Origin: a virus
IMG/VR virus record: IMGVR_UViG_3300042520_001624
Coordinates: 1-64,000 of that record
Direction: 5' to 3' (one strand)
DNA: 64,000 bases
Shown here: piece after piece, positions 57,043 to 63,650 of the stretch
Numbering within the stretch: position 1 is the first letter of the stretch
How the letters are laid out: every line of letters starts with the position of its first letter
The notes under the pieces: generated by a model
What the model was told of the DNA's origin: nothing
The model's database searches: none
What the model saw: only the letters and a program-made list of their open reading frames with translations
Program-made: the position numbers and the translations under genes

Positions 57043-57228
57043 TTACGCGCGCTGTGCACAAGGAGAAGATAGCAACTCGCTACCGGCCTTGTCAAGCCCA
57101 TTGTCATTGTGTGTCACTGCCAGCCGAAACGAACCTTGGCGTGTGTAGTCTCGGTCGGGCATTGGGTAGTCTCCCAGCAAGAAGTATTTTCCGCTGGCGA
57201 TGTACCCGTTAGTGTAGGTTACGATCAT
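57043..57228 (-). CDS. SW/RLC-family small protein B6
   Basis: The last of six tandem genes, 61 residues, overlapping B5 by 20 nt. It lacks the tryptophan motif (it has KYFLLGDYPMPDRDY) but has QGSFRLAVTHNDN, the family motif, followed by a long 24-residue extension with cysteine near the end. Probably a decayed or diverged member. Confidence 0.65.
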   Translation of the reverse strand: MIVTYTNGYIASGKYFLLGDYPMPDRDYTRQGSFRLAVTHNDNGLDKAGSELLSSPCAQRA

Positions 57229-57391
57229 ACGTCACCGACAGTCGTAAGCCTATCGCCCCGTGAGATCCTGAAAGTTCTCTGAAAGCGAACAGATGCCCTG
57301 TGAGCACGCAAGAGCTGCTGTGCGTTCCTTCTACTGCCCAGCCAAAGCTTGCGTAGGTTACTATGGGCGGGTTTGGTCTGTACTTATGCAT
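57209..57391 (-). CDS. SW/RLC-family small protein B5
   Basis: Its ATG lies inside the Tyr-Ala codons (TAT GCA) of B4. The 60-residue protein has SFGWAVEGTHSSS and ends AIGLRLSVTYDRNLH. VTY replaces the usual LC motif ending, and the next start lies within these codons. Confidence 0.75.
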   Translation of the reverse strand: MHKYRPNPPIVTYASFGWAVEGTHSSSCVLTGHLFAFRELSGSHGAIGLRLSVTYDRNLH

Positions 57392-57545
57392 ACGTCATTT
57401 TCAGACGAAACCCCATACGGTCTGTCCTAACTGTAATTCTGTAATGCCACTTCAGACAGTTAAAGTCTGTGGCCCTAGAAAGAGCTGAATTCTCCATGTC
57501 GTAGAAGCAGGGGGCCACAGTCTCTACTTGAGCTTCGTCATGCAT
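57384..57545 (-). CDS. SW/RLC-family small protein B4
   Basis: The 53-residue protein starts MHDEAQVE, nearly the same as MHDEDQVK of B3, and ends DRMGFRLKMTYA, nearly identical to the end of B3 (QMGFRLEMTYA). The middle (LKWHYRITVRT) differs. B3 and B4 are thus a recent duplication pair with conserved ends. The overlap with each neighbour is 8 nt (ATGCATRA). Confidence 0.82.
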   Translation of the reverse strand: MHDEAQVETVAPCFYDMENSALSRATDFNCLKWHYRITVRTDRMGFRLKMTYA

Positions 57546-57711
57546 ACGTCATCTCCAGCCTAAACCCCATCTGATTGCGTTCAGTATGGTCTTTAAACTT
57601 CCAAGACCAGTCGCCGTCTTGTGCTTCTGACAAAACAGCTGTGGCCTGTTCGCGCCAGCTGGGAGACACAGTCTGTACCCAAGCAGCCTTCACTTGATCT
57701 TCGTCATGCAT
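57538..57711 (-). CDS. SW/RLC-family small protein B3
   Basis: The 57-residue protein starts MHDEDQVKAAW, has two tryptophan motifs (SPSWREQA and GDWSWKFKD) and ends QMGFRLEMTYA. Its start codon lies in TAT GCA of B2 and its own TAT GCA gives the start of B4. Confidence 0.82.
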   Translation of the reverse strand: MHDEDQVKAAWVQTVSPSWREQATAVLSEAQDGDWSWKFKDHTERNQMGFRLEMTYA

Positions 57712-57841
57712 ACGTCATTTCCAGTCGCAAAGATCCGTACTTTGGCTGGAGGTCGCGTTTCGCAATAAAACTATCCAGCAGCAAGCTTGTGTTTAGCGAG
57801 TGAAAGCTGTAACTCCAGATTACCATGTGTTTATGGCGCAT
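57704..57841 (-). CDS. SW/RLC-family small protein B2
   Basis: The 45-residue protein starts within the last codons of B1 (TAT GCG). It has VIWSYSFHSLN and ends KYGSLRLEMTYA. The RLEMTYA end is shared with B3. Confidence 0.8.
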   Translation of the reverse strand: MRHKHMVIWSYSFHSLNTSLLLDSFIAKRDLQPKYGSLRLEMTYA

Positions 57842-57959
57842 AAAACACTCCCAGTCGGAACGAGCCATTGTTGCCATGCTCGTCCCCAGGAAACTGCCAG
57901 CTTTGAAAGTGCGACACTTCTGGATACGTCAGTGCGTTACCACGTGAAAGCACTCTCAT
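57831..57959 (-). CDS. SW/RLC-family small protein B1
   Basis: First of the array after DNA polymerase; the ATG is 5 nt after the polymerase stop. The 42-residue product has HFQSWQFPGDEHG and ends NGSFRLGVFYAP. No ribosome site; it probably depends on polymerase translation. Confidence 0.78.
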   Translation of the reverse strand: MRVLSRGNALTYPEVSHFQSWQFPGDEHGNNGSFRLGVFYAP

Positions 57960-57964
57960 GTAAG

Positions 57965-60721
57965 CTACTTTACCTTTTGCATGTTTCCCCATGAGGGACC
58001 TCTCTTTGCATCCGCAGTCAGCGGAGTGTTACCGAACAGGGGCTGCGTCATTGCAGTCTTGAGAAACTGAACAGTCTTCTCGACGTCTTCAGTTCGGACC
58101 ATGACCATGATTGAGTCGTAGACCTGCAGGATGAGCTTGCCGCCGTCTGTATTGGCACGCAGCCAGAGCACAGTCTCCCAGAGGTGGGAAGCAATGACGT
58201 CTACGGAGCTGCCCTGCACAGGCCCGTTGTACGTACTACGCGCTGCGTTAAGGTCGTAACGCTTTCTGTTCTCTCTGTCTTTCTTGATACCTTTCTCAAG
58301 ATCAGACAAGGTAGAAGGGTTACGGCCAAGACCCCAGAGAGGTCTACGTCGAGCAGACTCCCCCTTCCAGCTAGTCCGAGAGTAACCTGCAGACCAAGCT
58401 GCAGAGTACTGCTCTTCCATCCAAGCCCGGAGTCGGGTGTAGGTTTGGAACATGGAGACAGCGAGGGCCTCACCGTCTTTGTTGGGGATGCCCAAGCGAC
58501 CTGCAAGCATTCCTCCGAGCTCGGAAGGTATTTCGTAGATCGCTGCGAAGTTACTGGTCTTAGCGTTCTCTCTGTCGAGGTCTGTAACCTTCTCGGGATC
58601 CTTGCCTACGGCTACAGCGAACTTCTTGGCAGAAGCCATGTGGAAGTCTGTGCCTGCTGTAAGCATCTCGTGCATCGCAGGGTCGCCAGACAGGTGGGCA
58701 GCACCCCTGATCTCGATTTGCCCTGCGTCTACTTCTACGATCTCCCATCCGGGGGAACAGCTGAAGCAAGCACGTAGCTTGTCGGCCAGCTTCTTCTTAC
58801 GCTCGGTTCTACCCTTGCTCACATTGAACAAGTTAGGATCTTGACTGGAGGCTCGGCCGCTCTCAGTCCCGTCTGCAAGGTAGCTGGGATGTACGTAGCC
58901 GTCGGACCGGACAAAGTGCCCGTAGCCAATGGCGTATGTCCCAAGCTGCTTGGTAAGCTCCCGATGCTGTAGAATGAGATCTACAATTGGATGCTTCTTC
59001 TTGAAGTCTTCCAGAGCATCGTCAGAGTAAGAAGGCTTACCGCTGGATGTCTTCTTCTTGGGGACAATGCCAAGAGTAGACAGGTAAGCACCTACCTGCG
59101 GAGAAGATCCGGGATTGAGTCCGGGCTTGTACCCGTCGATCTTGGCCTGTACCTGCTTGAGCTCTGTCTCAAGGTACTGTGCGAACAGCTGGAGGCCCCC
59201 CTTGTCGAGGGGCATGCCGTTCATGCGCATCTCGCAGTAAGCCCACATAGCGGGCTTGGAGACTTCCTCCCAGAGCAGGCACATGCCGGGATCAAGGATC
59301 AGGCGGGAGTTGCACCAGTCTTCCAGATGCCATGTGGTAAAGGCGTCTCGGGCACAGTACCTCCAGAGAATGTCCTTGGGCATGAAGCGGTATGCAAACT
59401 TCTCCTCGTCGAAACCTGCATCGAGATACTCGAACCACTTGTTCCAAGTGGCTGTGTCCAGAGCAGCTGGCTGAATGTAGGTAAGAGTCGGAGGCTTACG
59501 TGTCTTGCCAGTGGGTGTCGTCTGGAAAGACATGCGGTACTTGCGGAGCTCATCGCAGATAGCTGCGAGTACTGTGTGAGCTTCCTGCTTGTGTCCGCCC
59601 ATACCGATGAGGTTGGCGGAGGTACCGAGGTCTGCAGCTGCGTCTGCCTCCAGCAGCTTACGCTTGATGCGGGCGTCTGACTGCAGGTTCATACTGCCGT
59701 GCTCTGTTTTGTATAGAGCAGAGCGGGAGCCAGCACCTACACGGGCATCGTGGTACCCGTAGCCGTACCTTGCTTCTGGGTCACACTGGAAGGCAGTGTA
59801 GTCGTACTGCCCATTCCAAGATGTCTGCGGCAGAGATAGAATCTGCTGCATGTAGGGATGGGGCATGTCTGGGGGGATGTCGTAGTCATCCCCCTGGTAT
59901 GCAAACCAGTACTCACGGGGCCAGACCCATACATGGTCTTCTGTGGAGGTAGCCACGCACTCAATGCGGAAGTCATCCTCGAACATCATCCCGGAGGTCT
60001 CAACGTCCGTGGCGATGTAAGGTGCCTTGCGGCACTCTAGGAGGGCATTGCGGGCAGCCTCCAGCGTGGTGACGACGGTGTACTGGGCGTCGAGCAATCG
60101 GGCACTGGGCGGGCTCTGGAGGGCTGTAGCGATGTCCTGCTCCAGAGCCATGCGGATGAGGCGGTTGGAGAGGGCGTAGCTGGGATCTGGCAGGAAAAAG
60201 ACAGGCTTGGGACCATCGTTGTAGAACCAGCCGTAGCCAGTACGTACAGACAGAGCCCTGTACGTCTCCCCAAGGACAGACAGACCCGCAAGAGGACCTA
60301 CGAGGAAGATGACCTTGGCATCGGAATCTACAATGTCCTGATGCATGTAAGGTCTACACGCATCTACACATGCAGGGATGTCCTGATCTGGAACCAGCTC
60401 CCCGTCGGGCTTACGCTTGAAGGTAGGCTTGCAGCCCAGCGATAGCGAGTAGACTACGTCCCTGCCCGGAGCCACAGACTCGAAGATGGCTCGGAGGGAC
60501 TGGCCTGCGTTGTCCGCAAGGGGGCGCCCAAGTCTGCGCTCGAACTCTCCGGGGTACTCACCGACAACCAAGATGTCTCCGGGGGTTCCCTCGGGGGAGA
60601 TACAGCGCTGTCCTGCTGGCGTTAGCGTGTGTAGCTCGCAACGGGTACAAGCACTGGAGCGTTCGAGGGGCTGAACTGTCTGAACGACGGGGAGTCGCTT
60701 GCCGGGAAACAGGGGGAGCAC
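57965..60721 (-). CDS. family A DNA polymerase fused to a UDG-like domain
   Basis: The GTG start has AGAGG upstream. The 918-residue protein has three parts. Residues about 20-200 are uracil-DNA-glycosylase-like (GDILVVGEYPGEFERRLG, PLADNAGQSLRAIFES). A 3'-5' exonuclease domain follows (ATDVETSGMMFEDDF, SWNGQYDYTAF, YCARDAFTTWHLED). The polymerase has motif A EVDAGQIEIRGAAHLSGD, motif B ENAKTSNFAAIYEIPSELGG and motif C ILQVYDSIMVMV. Motif C has Tyr-Asp-Ser where most family A enzymes have His-Asp-Glu. It is the replicative polymerase. Confidence 0.92.
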   Translation of the reverse strand: MLPLFPGKRLPVVQTVQPLERSSACTRCELHTLTPAGQRCISPEGTPGDILVVGEYPGEFERRLGRPLADNAGQSLRAIFESVAPGRDVVYSLSLGCKPTFKRKPDGELVPDQDIPACVDACRPYMHQDIVDSDAKVIFLVGPLAGLSVLGETYRALSVRTGYGWFYNDGPKPVFFLPDPSYALSNRLIRMALEQDIATALQSPPSARLLDAQYTVVTTLEAARNALLECRKAPYIATDVETSGMMFEDDFRIECVATSTEDHVWVWPREYWFAYQGDDYDIPPDMPHPYMQQILSLPQTSWNGQYDYTAFQCDPEARYGYGYHDARVGAGSRSALYKTEHGSMNLQSDARIKRKLLEADAAADLGTSANLIGMGGHKQEAHTVLAAICDELRKYRMSFQTTPTGKTRKPPTLTYIQPAALDTATWNKWFEYLDAGFDEEKFAYRFMPKDILWRYCARDAFTTWHLEDWCNSRLILDPGMCLLWEEVSKPAMWAYCEMRMNGMPLDKGGLQLFAQYLETELKQVQAKIDGYKPGLNPGSSPQVGAYLSTLGIVPKKKTSSGKPSYSDDALEDFKKKHPIVDLILQHRELTKQLGTYAIGYGHFVRSDGYVHPSYLADGTESGRASSQDPNLFNVSKGRTERKKKLADKLRACFSCSPGWEIVEVDAGQIEIRGAAHLSGDPAMHEMLTAGTDFHMASAKKFAVAVGKDPEKVTDLDRENAKTSNFAAIYEIPSELGGMLAGRLGIPNKDGEALAVSMFQTYTRLRAWMEEQYSAAWSAGYSRTSWKGESARRRPLWGLGRNPSTLSDLEKGIKKDRENRKRYDLNAARSTYNGPVQGSSVDVIASHLWETVLWLRANTDGGKLILQVYDSIMVMVRTEDVEKTVQFLKTAMTQPLFGNTPLTADAKRGPSWGNMQKVK

Positions 60722-60730
60722 TTGAACCTC

Positions 60731-60874
60731 TTAGCGGGTTTGAGTGGTGAGTCTGAGTCCGAAGATGGTGGTTCGGGCTTGAGGACGACTGATTGTGCCG
60801 AAACGTATAGCGTGTACAAACAGTATTGTTTCGTCGTCCCAAGACGCATTGGCAGCGTACATTACACTACGCAT
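60731..60874 (-). CDS. SW/RLC-family small protein C5
   Basis: The 47-residue protein starts with ATG inside CTA TGC of C4. It has NASWDDETILF and ends TIFGLRLTTQTR. It ends 10 nt before the polymerase start and is the last of array C. Confidence 0.82.
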   Translation of the reverse strand: MRSVMYAANASWDDETILFVHAIRFGTISRPQARTTIFGLRLTTQTR

Positions 60875-60990
60875 AGTCTTATCCCGAAGTACTTTGTTGT
60901 TGCCGACTGCGGAAAAGGTTCGCCGCTAAGAAAACAGGACTCGTCTTCATACGCAGTAAAGACTGCCAGTCGGGCTCTTAGTGCAGACAT
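60862..60990 (-). CDS. SW/RLC-family small protein C4
   Basis: The 42-residue protein begins at an ATG inside CTA TGT of C3. It lacks a clear tryptophan motif (FTAYEDESCFL in that place) and ends KYFGIRLCVV. The Y-E-D may be a substitution for W-D-D. Confidence 0.78.
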   Translation of the reverse strand: MSALRARLAVFTAYEDESCFLSGEPFPQSATTKYFGIRLCVV

Positions 60991-61130
60991 AGTCGCAGTC
61001 CCATGTAGCGAAGACGTCGCGTTTTCGGCTCTATGCCAAAGGACATTTCGCCGTTGAGCAGCAACCAGCGCGTATCGCAGTCTCCTACAAACGAGTGTCG
61101 GAAATACAGACTCACTTGGCACCTACGCAC
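60978..61130 (-). CDS. SW/RLC-family small protein C3
   Basis: The 50-residue protein starts at GTG inside CTG TGC of C2. It has DTRWLLLNGEMSFG and ends RYMGLRLCLH. Confidence 0.78.
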   Translation of the reverse strand: MRRCQVSLYFRHSFVGDCDTRWLLLNGEMSFGIEPKTRRLRYMGLRLCLH

Positions 61131-61231
61131 AGCCGGAAAGACATGCGGTAGCGGTATACACTCTTTTCAAAGTCTGTTTCTCCGTTTGCAAAGTGTGTTG
61201 TTCCGTAGGAAAACCCGAAGATGTGTACCAT
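61112..61231 (-). CDS. SW/RLC-family small protein C2
   Basis: The ATG at 61231 lies just after the FSLRIA codons of C1, giving a 39-residue protein that ends RYRMSFRLCVGAK; an ATG at 61285 would give 57 residues. It is almost wholly nested within C1 in another frame. It has the C-terminal motif but no tryptophan. Confidence 0.6.
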   Translation of the reverse strand: MVHIFGFSYGTTHFANGETDFEKSVYRYRMSFRLCVGAK

Positions 61232-61365
61232 GTAGCGATCCTCAGCGAGAATCTCGGGTTCTGGTCTGTTAGCTGGGCTGTCCATGGATAGGGCCTGTGT
61301 TTGAGAAGGGAGAAGTAGTCGTTCCAAGATCCGCCCAGAATCTTCTGAACTCGGAAAGTCTGCAT
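61123..61365 (-). CDS. SW/RLC-family small protein C1, possibly frame-extended
   Basis: The 80-residue product has KILGGSWNDYFSLL, the family's best match to a GGSW motif, and PRFSLRIATWY where others end with GFRLCV. It then runs on another 30 residues across C2. A lost stop or an indel after RIATWY would explain the extra length. The start is the ATG at 61365. Confidence 0.6.
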   Translation of the reverse strand: MQTFRVQKILGGSWNDYFSLLKHRPYPWTAQLTDQNPRFSLRIATWYTSSGFPTEQHTLQTEKQTLKRVYTATACLSGCA

Positions 61366-61372
61366 GTGTATA

Positions 61373-61396
61373 GGGTGGGGCTGCAAAGCCCCACCC
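61373..61396. terminator. strong GC-rich hairpin
   Basis: GGGTGGGGCT, loop GCAA, AGCCCCACCC: a perfect 10-bp stem between the gene at 61448 and array C. There is no T-run. It may be a partial terminator or mRNA stabiliser separating the two gene groups. Confidence 0.6.
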
Positions 61397-61447
61397 GCAA
61401 CACACTATGTATTTATGCAGAGTCGCAAGGAAGTTTCCGGGAGATAG

Positions 61448-62428
61448 CTACTTGTCGAGGAGCTTGGTCTTGGCTGCGCCAGCATACAGCTTCATCGTGG
61501 ACTGTCGGGTGATCTTGTAGATCTCTTCGGGAGTGACGTTGAGCGCCGGGTGCTTCCCGATCATGGAGACGAGCAGGTCTTCGACCATCTGGGCGCTGAC
61601 ACCCTGCTCTGTCTTGAGATGCGTACAGGCGTGCTTGACTGCCAGACCGAGCATGGGCTTGGGTTCCCCCGCCAGGGCTTCCAGCACGCTGTTGGCTGCC
61701 TCGGAGGGAGCGTTAGCGACCGGAGAGGCTACAGGTGCGTTCACGGGCACTGCAGGGGCTGCTACGGGCTCCTGCGGAGCCTCTGCCTTCTTCCCGGACA
61801 TGGCAGCCCGGAAAAGCTCCTTGGCTTCCTCGGGTTCTACGTTCAGGACTTCTGCCAGTCGGAAGGCCAGAGTATTGGACCCCCTAAGCTTGTCGGGCTC
61901 TGCCAGCTTCTTGATGGCTCCCGCATGGTCCTTCCAGACCTTCAGAGCATCCTGCATGGTCTTGATCTTCTTACAGTCTTCTTCAAAGAGGAAGAGGACG
62001 TCGTTGACCAGCTTGGGGCTGTCGACTTCCGGAGCGACGTGGACCTTGGGGGGTGCAACCGCGGGAGGAGCCACTACGACCGGAGGGGGCTCGGGGGCTG
62101 CAACTTCCTGAACGACCGGAGCGTACGTGACGATGTTCTCCGGCTTGAACAGGGGTACCTGTCGCTCGTCGGTCTGCTGCAGGAGTTCCTTCTTGAAGGC
62201 TTCCGCAATGTTCTGCGGGTTCACGCTGGGGTTGATGGTGACGGTCAGGTCTTGGGGTGCTGCTCGGTAGTTGAACTTCCGGATGTAGTCGAAGAGTTCT
62301 GTGTACTCTTCGTAGCTGTCGACGACCACTTCGATGCTGACCGTCTTCTTCGGGTCGTGGCCGTCGTGGTGGGTTCGGTACTCGCTGAAATCAACGTTGA
62401 GATCTCGGATGGTCATGGTCTCGCTCAC
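61448..62428 (-). CDS. hypothetical protein with Pro/Ala linkers
   Basis: The 326-residue protein starts with GTG overlapping the HIRAN stop (ATG at 62416 is also possible). A beta/alpha N-terminal domain (SIEVVVDSYEEYTELFDYI) is followed by a Pro/Val/Ala linker (residues about 108-135), a helical domain (FLFEEDCKKIKTMQDALKV), a second Pro/Ala linker and a C-terminal helical domain. No known motif. It may be a replication accessory. Confidence 0.55.
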   Translation of the reverse strand: MSETMTIRDLNVDFSEYRTHHDGHDPKKTVSIEVVVDSYEEYTELFDYIRKFNYRAAPQDLTVTINPSVNPQNIAEAFKKELLQQTDERQVPLFKPENIVTYAPVVQEVAAPEPPPVVVAPPAVAPPKVHVAPEVDSPKLVNDVLFLFEEDCKKIKTMQDALKVWKDHAGAIKKLAEPDKLRGSNTLAFRLAEVLNVEPEEAKELFRAAMSGKKAEAPQEPVAAPAVPVNAPVASPVANAPSEAANSVLEALAGEPKPMLGLAVKHACTHLKTEQGVSAQMVEDLLVSMIGKHPALNVTPEEIYKITRQSTMKLYAGAAKTKLLDK

Positions 62429-62742
62429 TTGGTCTGGGGTGGAAGGTAGATGGAGAGGACAACGCCGGAGGCGTCTACCTGGGTCACTTTGGCGTGCATG
62501 TTGTAGCCATGCTGCTTGAGCCGGAAGACTACTTCCTTGAGGATGCTACGAGCCACGTATCCGGCTTGCTCCAGTCCGTGATAGACAGCAACTGCAGTGT
62601 TGTCGTGCGGGTTGCGAGGCTCGATCTCTAGCGACAGTGTCTTGTTGAGGATCGAGGCGGGGTTGGGGATGTCGTGATGCTTGTAGCCCGCGAGGGTACA
62701 GTCGAACAGCTTGAAATACTCGGGATCGGTTGTGATTGTCAT
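62425..62742 (-). CDS. HIRAN-domain protein
   Basis: The ATG at 62742 overlaps the stop of A7 (ATGA). The 105-residue product has LSLEIEPRNPHDNTAVAVYH, EQAGYVARSILKEVVF and a C-terminal strand (DASGVVLSIYLPPQ), matching the HIRAN pattern E-x-x-NPxDxxA-V ... G-Y-[LV]. HIRAN domains bind DNA ends or stalled forks, suiting a replication operon. Confidence 0.78.
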   Translation of the reverse strand: MTITTDPEYFKLFDCTLAGYKHHDIPNPASILNKTLSLEIEPRNPHDNTAVAVYHGLEQAGYVARSILKEVVFRLKQHGYNMHAKVTQVDASGVVLSIYLPPQTK

Positions 62743-62897
62743 TGTTCTTCTTTCAGAGTGAGGGAGAGTCTTAGGCCAAAGGCTTTGGAATAGTAAGCTG
62801 TGTGGACATAGCTGCTCCAGCCACCGACCAGCGCAGCTACGGGCACTTGCAGGTCCCAAGCATGTCCTGCGGTGTGTTTTACGTTACCGAAGTACAC
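62739..62897 (-). CDS. SW/RLC-family small protein A7
   Basis: GTG inside CTG TGT of A6 starts a 52-residue protein. It has GHAWDLQVPVAA and a second GGWSSYVHTAYY, and ends KAFGLRLSLTLKEEQ. The stop overlaps the HIRAN start (ATGA). Confidence 0.82.
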   Translation of the reverse strand: MYFGNVKHTAGHAWDLQVPVAALVGGWSSYVHTAYYSKAFGLRLSLTLKEEQ

Positions 62898-63025
62898 AGT
62901 CTTATGCTCTTGTAGGAGACGCCGTGAGTTGGATATGAACTTCTGAAAGACTGGCTGGGAGGTCGAAAGAAGCCGCGCGTGCTTTCGTCCCACGCGAACC
63001 ACAAAGACATTGTTATTGAATGCAC
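62879..63025 (-). CDS. SW/RLC-family small protein A6
   Basis: GTG inside CTG TGC of A5 starts a 48-residue protein (an ATG at 63010 would give 43). It has LWFAWDESTRGFF and ends YKSIRLCTSVT. Confidence 0.8.
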   Translation of the reverse strand: MHSITMSLWFAWDESTRGFFRPPSQSFRSSYPTHGVSYKSIRLCTSVT

Positions 63026-63135
63026 AGTCTTAGTCCTACGTATTCGGCGTCCGTCTCAACGAATCGGATACTTACGGCTCGGAGTGGATTAAAGTCGTCC
63101 CACGAAGTCCAAATCATCCGTTTGACATACAACAT
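63013..63135 (-). CDS. SW/RLC-family small protein A5
   Basis: ATG inside CTA TGT of A4 starts a 40-residue protein with IWTSWDDFNPLRAV and the end EYVGLRLCIQ. It is one of the shortest and clearest members. Confidence 0.85.
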   Translation of the reverse strand: MLYVKRMIWTSWDDFNPLRAVSIRFVETDAEYVGLRLCIQ

Positions 63136-63266
63136 AGCCGAACTCCCATGCAGTGATACTTTTTAACGACCAGCAGAATGACGGGCGCGTGCTTTGGTTG
63201 CCAGTCGTCGTTCCAAGACGTGTTTGCGATAGCCGTCGCACTCATTTTAGGCGTTACGAAACGCAT
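63114..63266 (-). CDS. SW/RLC-family small protein A4
   Basis: ATG inside CTA TGC of A3 starts a 50-residue protein with IANTSWNDDWQPK and the end CMGVRLCCMSNG. The overlap with A5 is 22 nt. Confidence 0.83.
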   Translation of the reverse strand: MRFVTPKMSATAIANTSWNDDWQPKHAPVILLVVKKYHCMGVRLCCMSNG

Positions 63267-63385
63267 AGTCTCAGTCCGAAGTACAGGGCTTGGGTGCCTC
63301 TAAAGTAAGACCAGTGTACACGGCGATAGGAGGTTACTTGGTCGTCCCAAGAGATCCAAGACTTTACTAGATGATCTTCGTGCAC
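63254..63385 (-). CDS. SW/RLC-family small protein A3
   Basis: GTG inside CTG TGC of A2 starts a 43-residue protein with KSWISWDDQVTSYRRV and the end LYFGLRLCVS. Its start VHEDHLVKSW resembles MHDEDQVKAAW of B3, linking arrays A and B. Confidence 0.85.
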   Translation of the reverse strand: MHEDHLVKSWISWDDQVTSYRRVHWSYFRGTQALYFGLRLCVS

Positions 63386-63504
63386 AGCCGTACTCCCAGA
63401 TAGACTCTGTCTGAACTGTCGCTGTAATACCACGTCATGCTAAGGTGCCGATTGTCGTGATCGTCCCAAGAGATCAAAGGTTTGACTCTTAGATTGCAGT
63501 ACAC
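63367..63504 (-). CDS. SW/RLC-family small protein A2
   Basis: GTG inside CTG TGT of A1 starts a 45-residue protein with PLISWDDHDNRHLSMTWY and the end VYLGVRLCTKII. It has no ribosome site of its own. Confidence 0.85.
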   Translation of the reverse strand: MYCNLRVKPLISWDDHDNRHLSMTWYYSDSSDRVYLGVRLCTKII

Positions 63505-63650
63505 AGTCTTACTCCTCTCCACGGGGCTTTTGTTTGCGCGTAGTTGCATGCTGCGTCTCTGGACGGTAGCCACCCTTCGTCCCAGCTGCCGAAGAAGTAG
63601 TAGCCGTACATGGCTAGGCGAGGCACTTTTGAATCTCTGTTTGTAGCCAT
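63489..63650 (-). CDS. SW/RLC-family small protein A1
   Basis: The first member of array A starts at an ATG inside the end of the primase gene (37-nt overlap). The 53-residue protein has FFGSWDEGWLPSRDAA and ends APWRGVRLCTAI. The G-S-W-D...R-D-A-A...G-V-R-L spacing is the closest of all to the C-terminal end of formylglycine-generating enzymes. Confidence 0.83.
   Translation of the reverse strand: MATNRDSKVPRLAMYGYYFFGSWDEGWLPSRDAACNYAQTKAPWRGVRLCTAI

Noticed and set aside
61550-62449. 299-codon plus-strand frame opposite the gene at 61448
   Set aside because: Composition is that of a complement of a Pro/Ala-rich gene; the minus-strand frame is coupled to its neighbours by GTGA.
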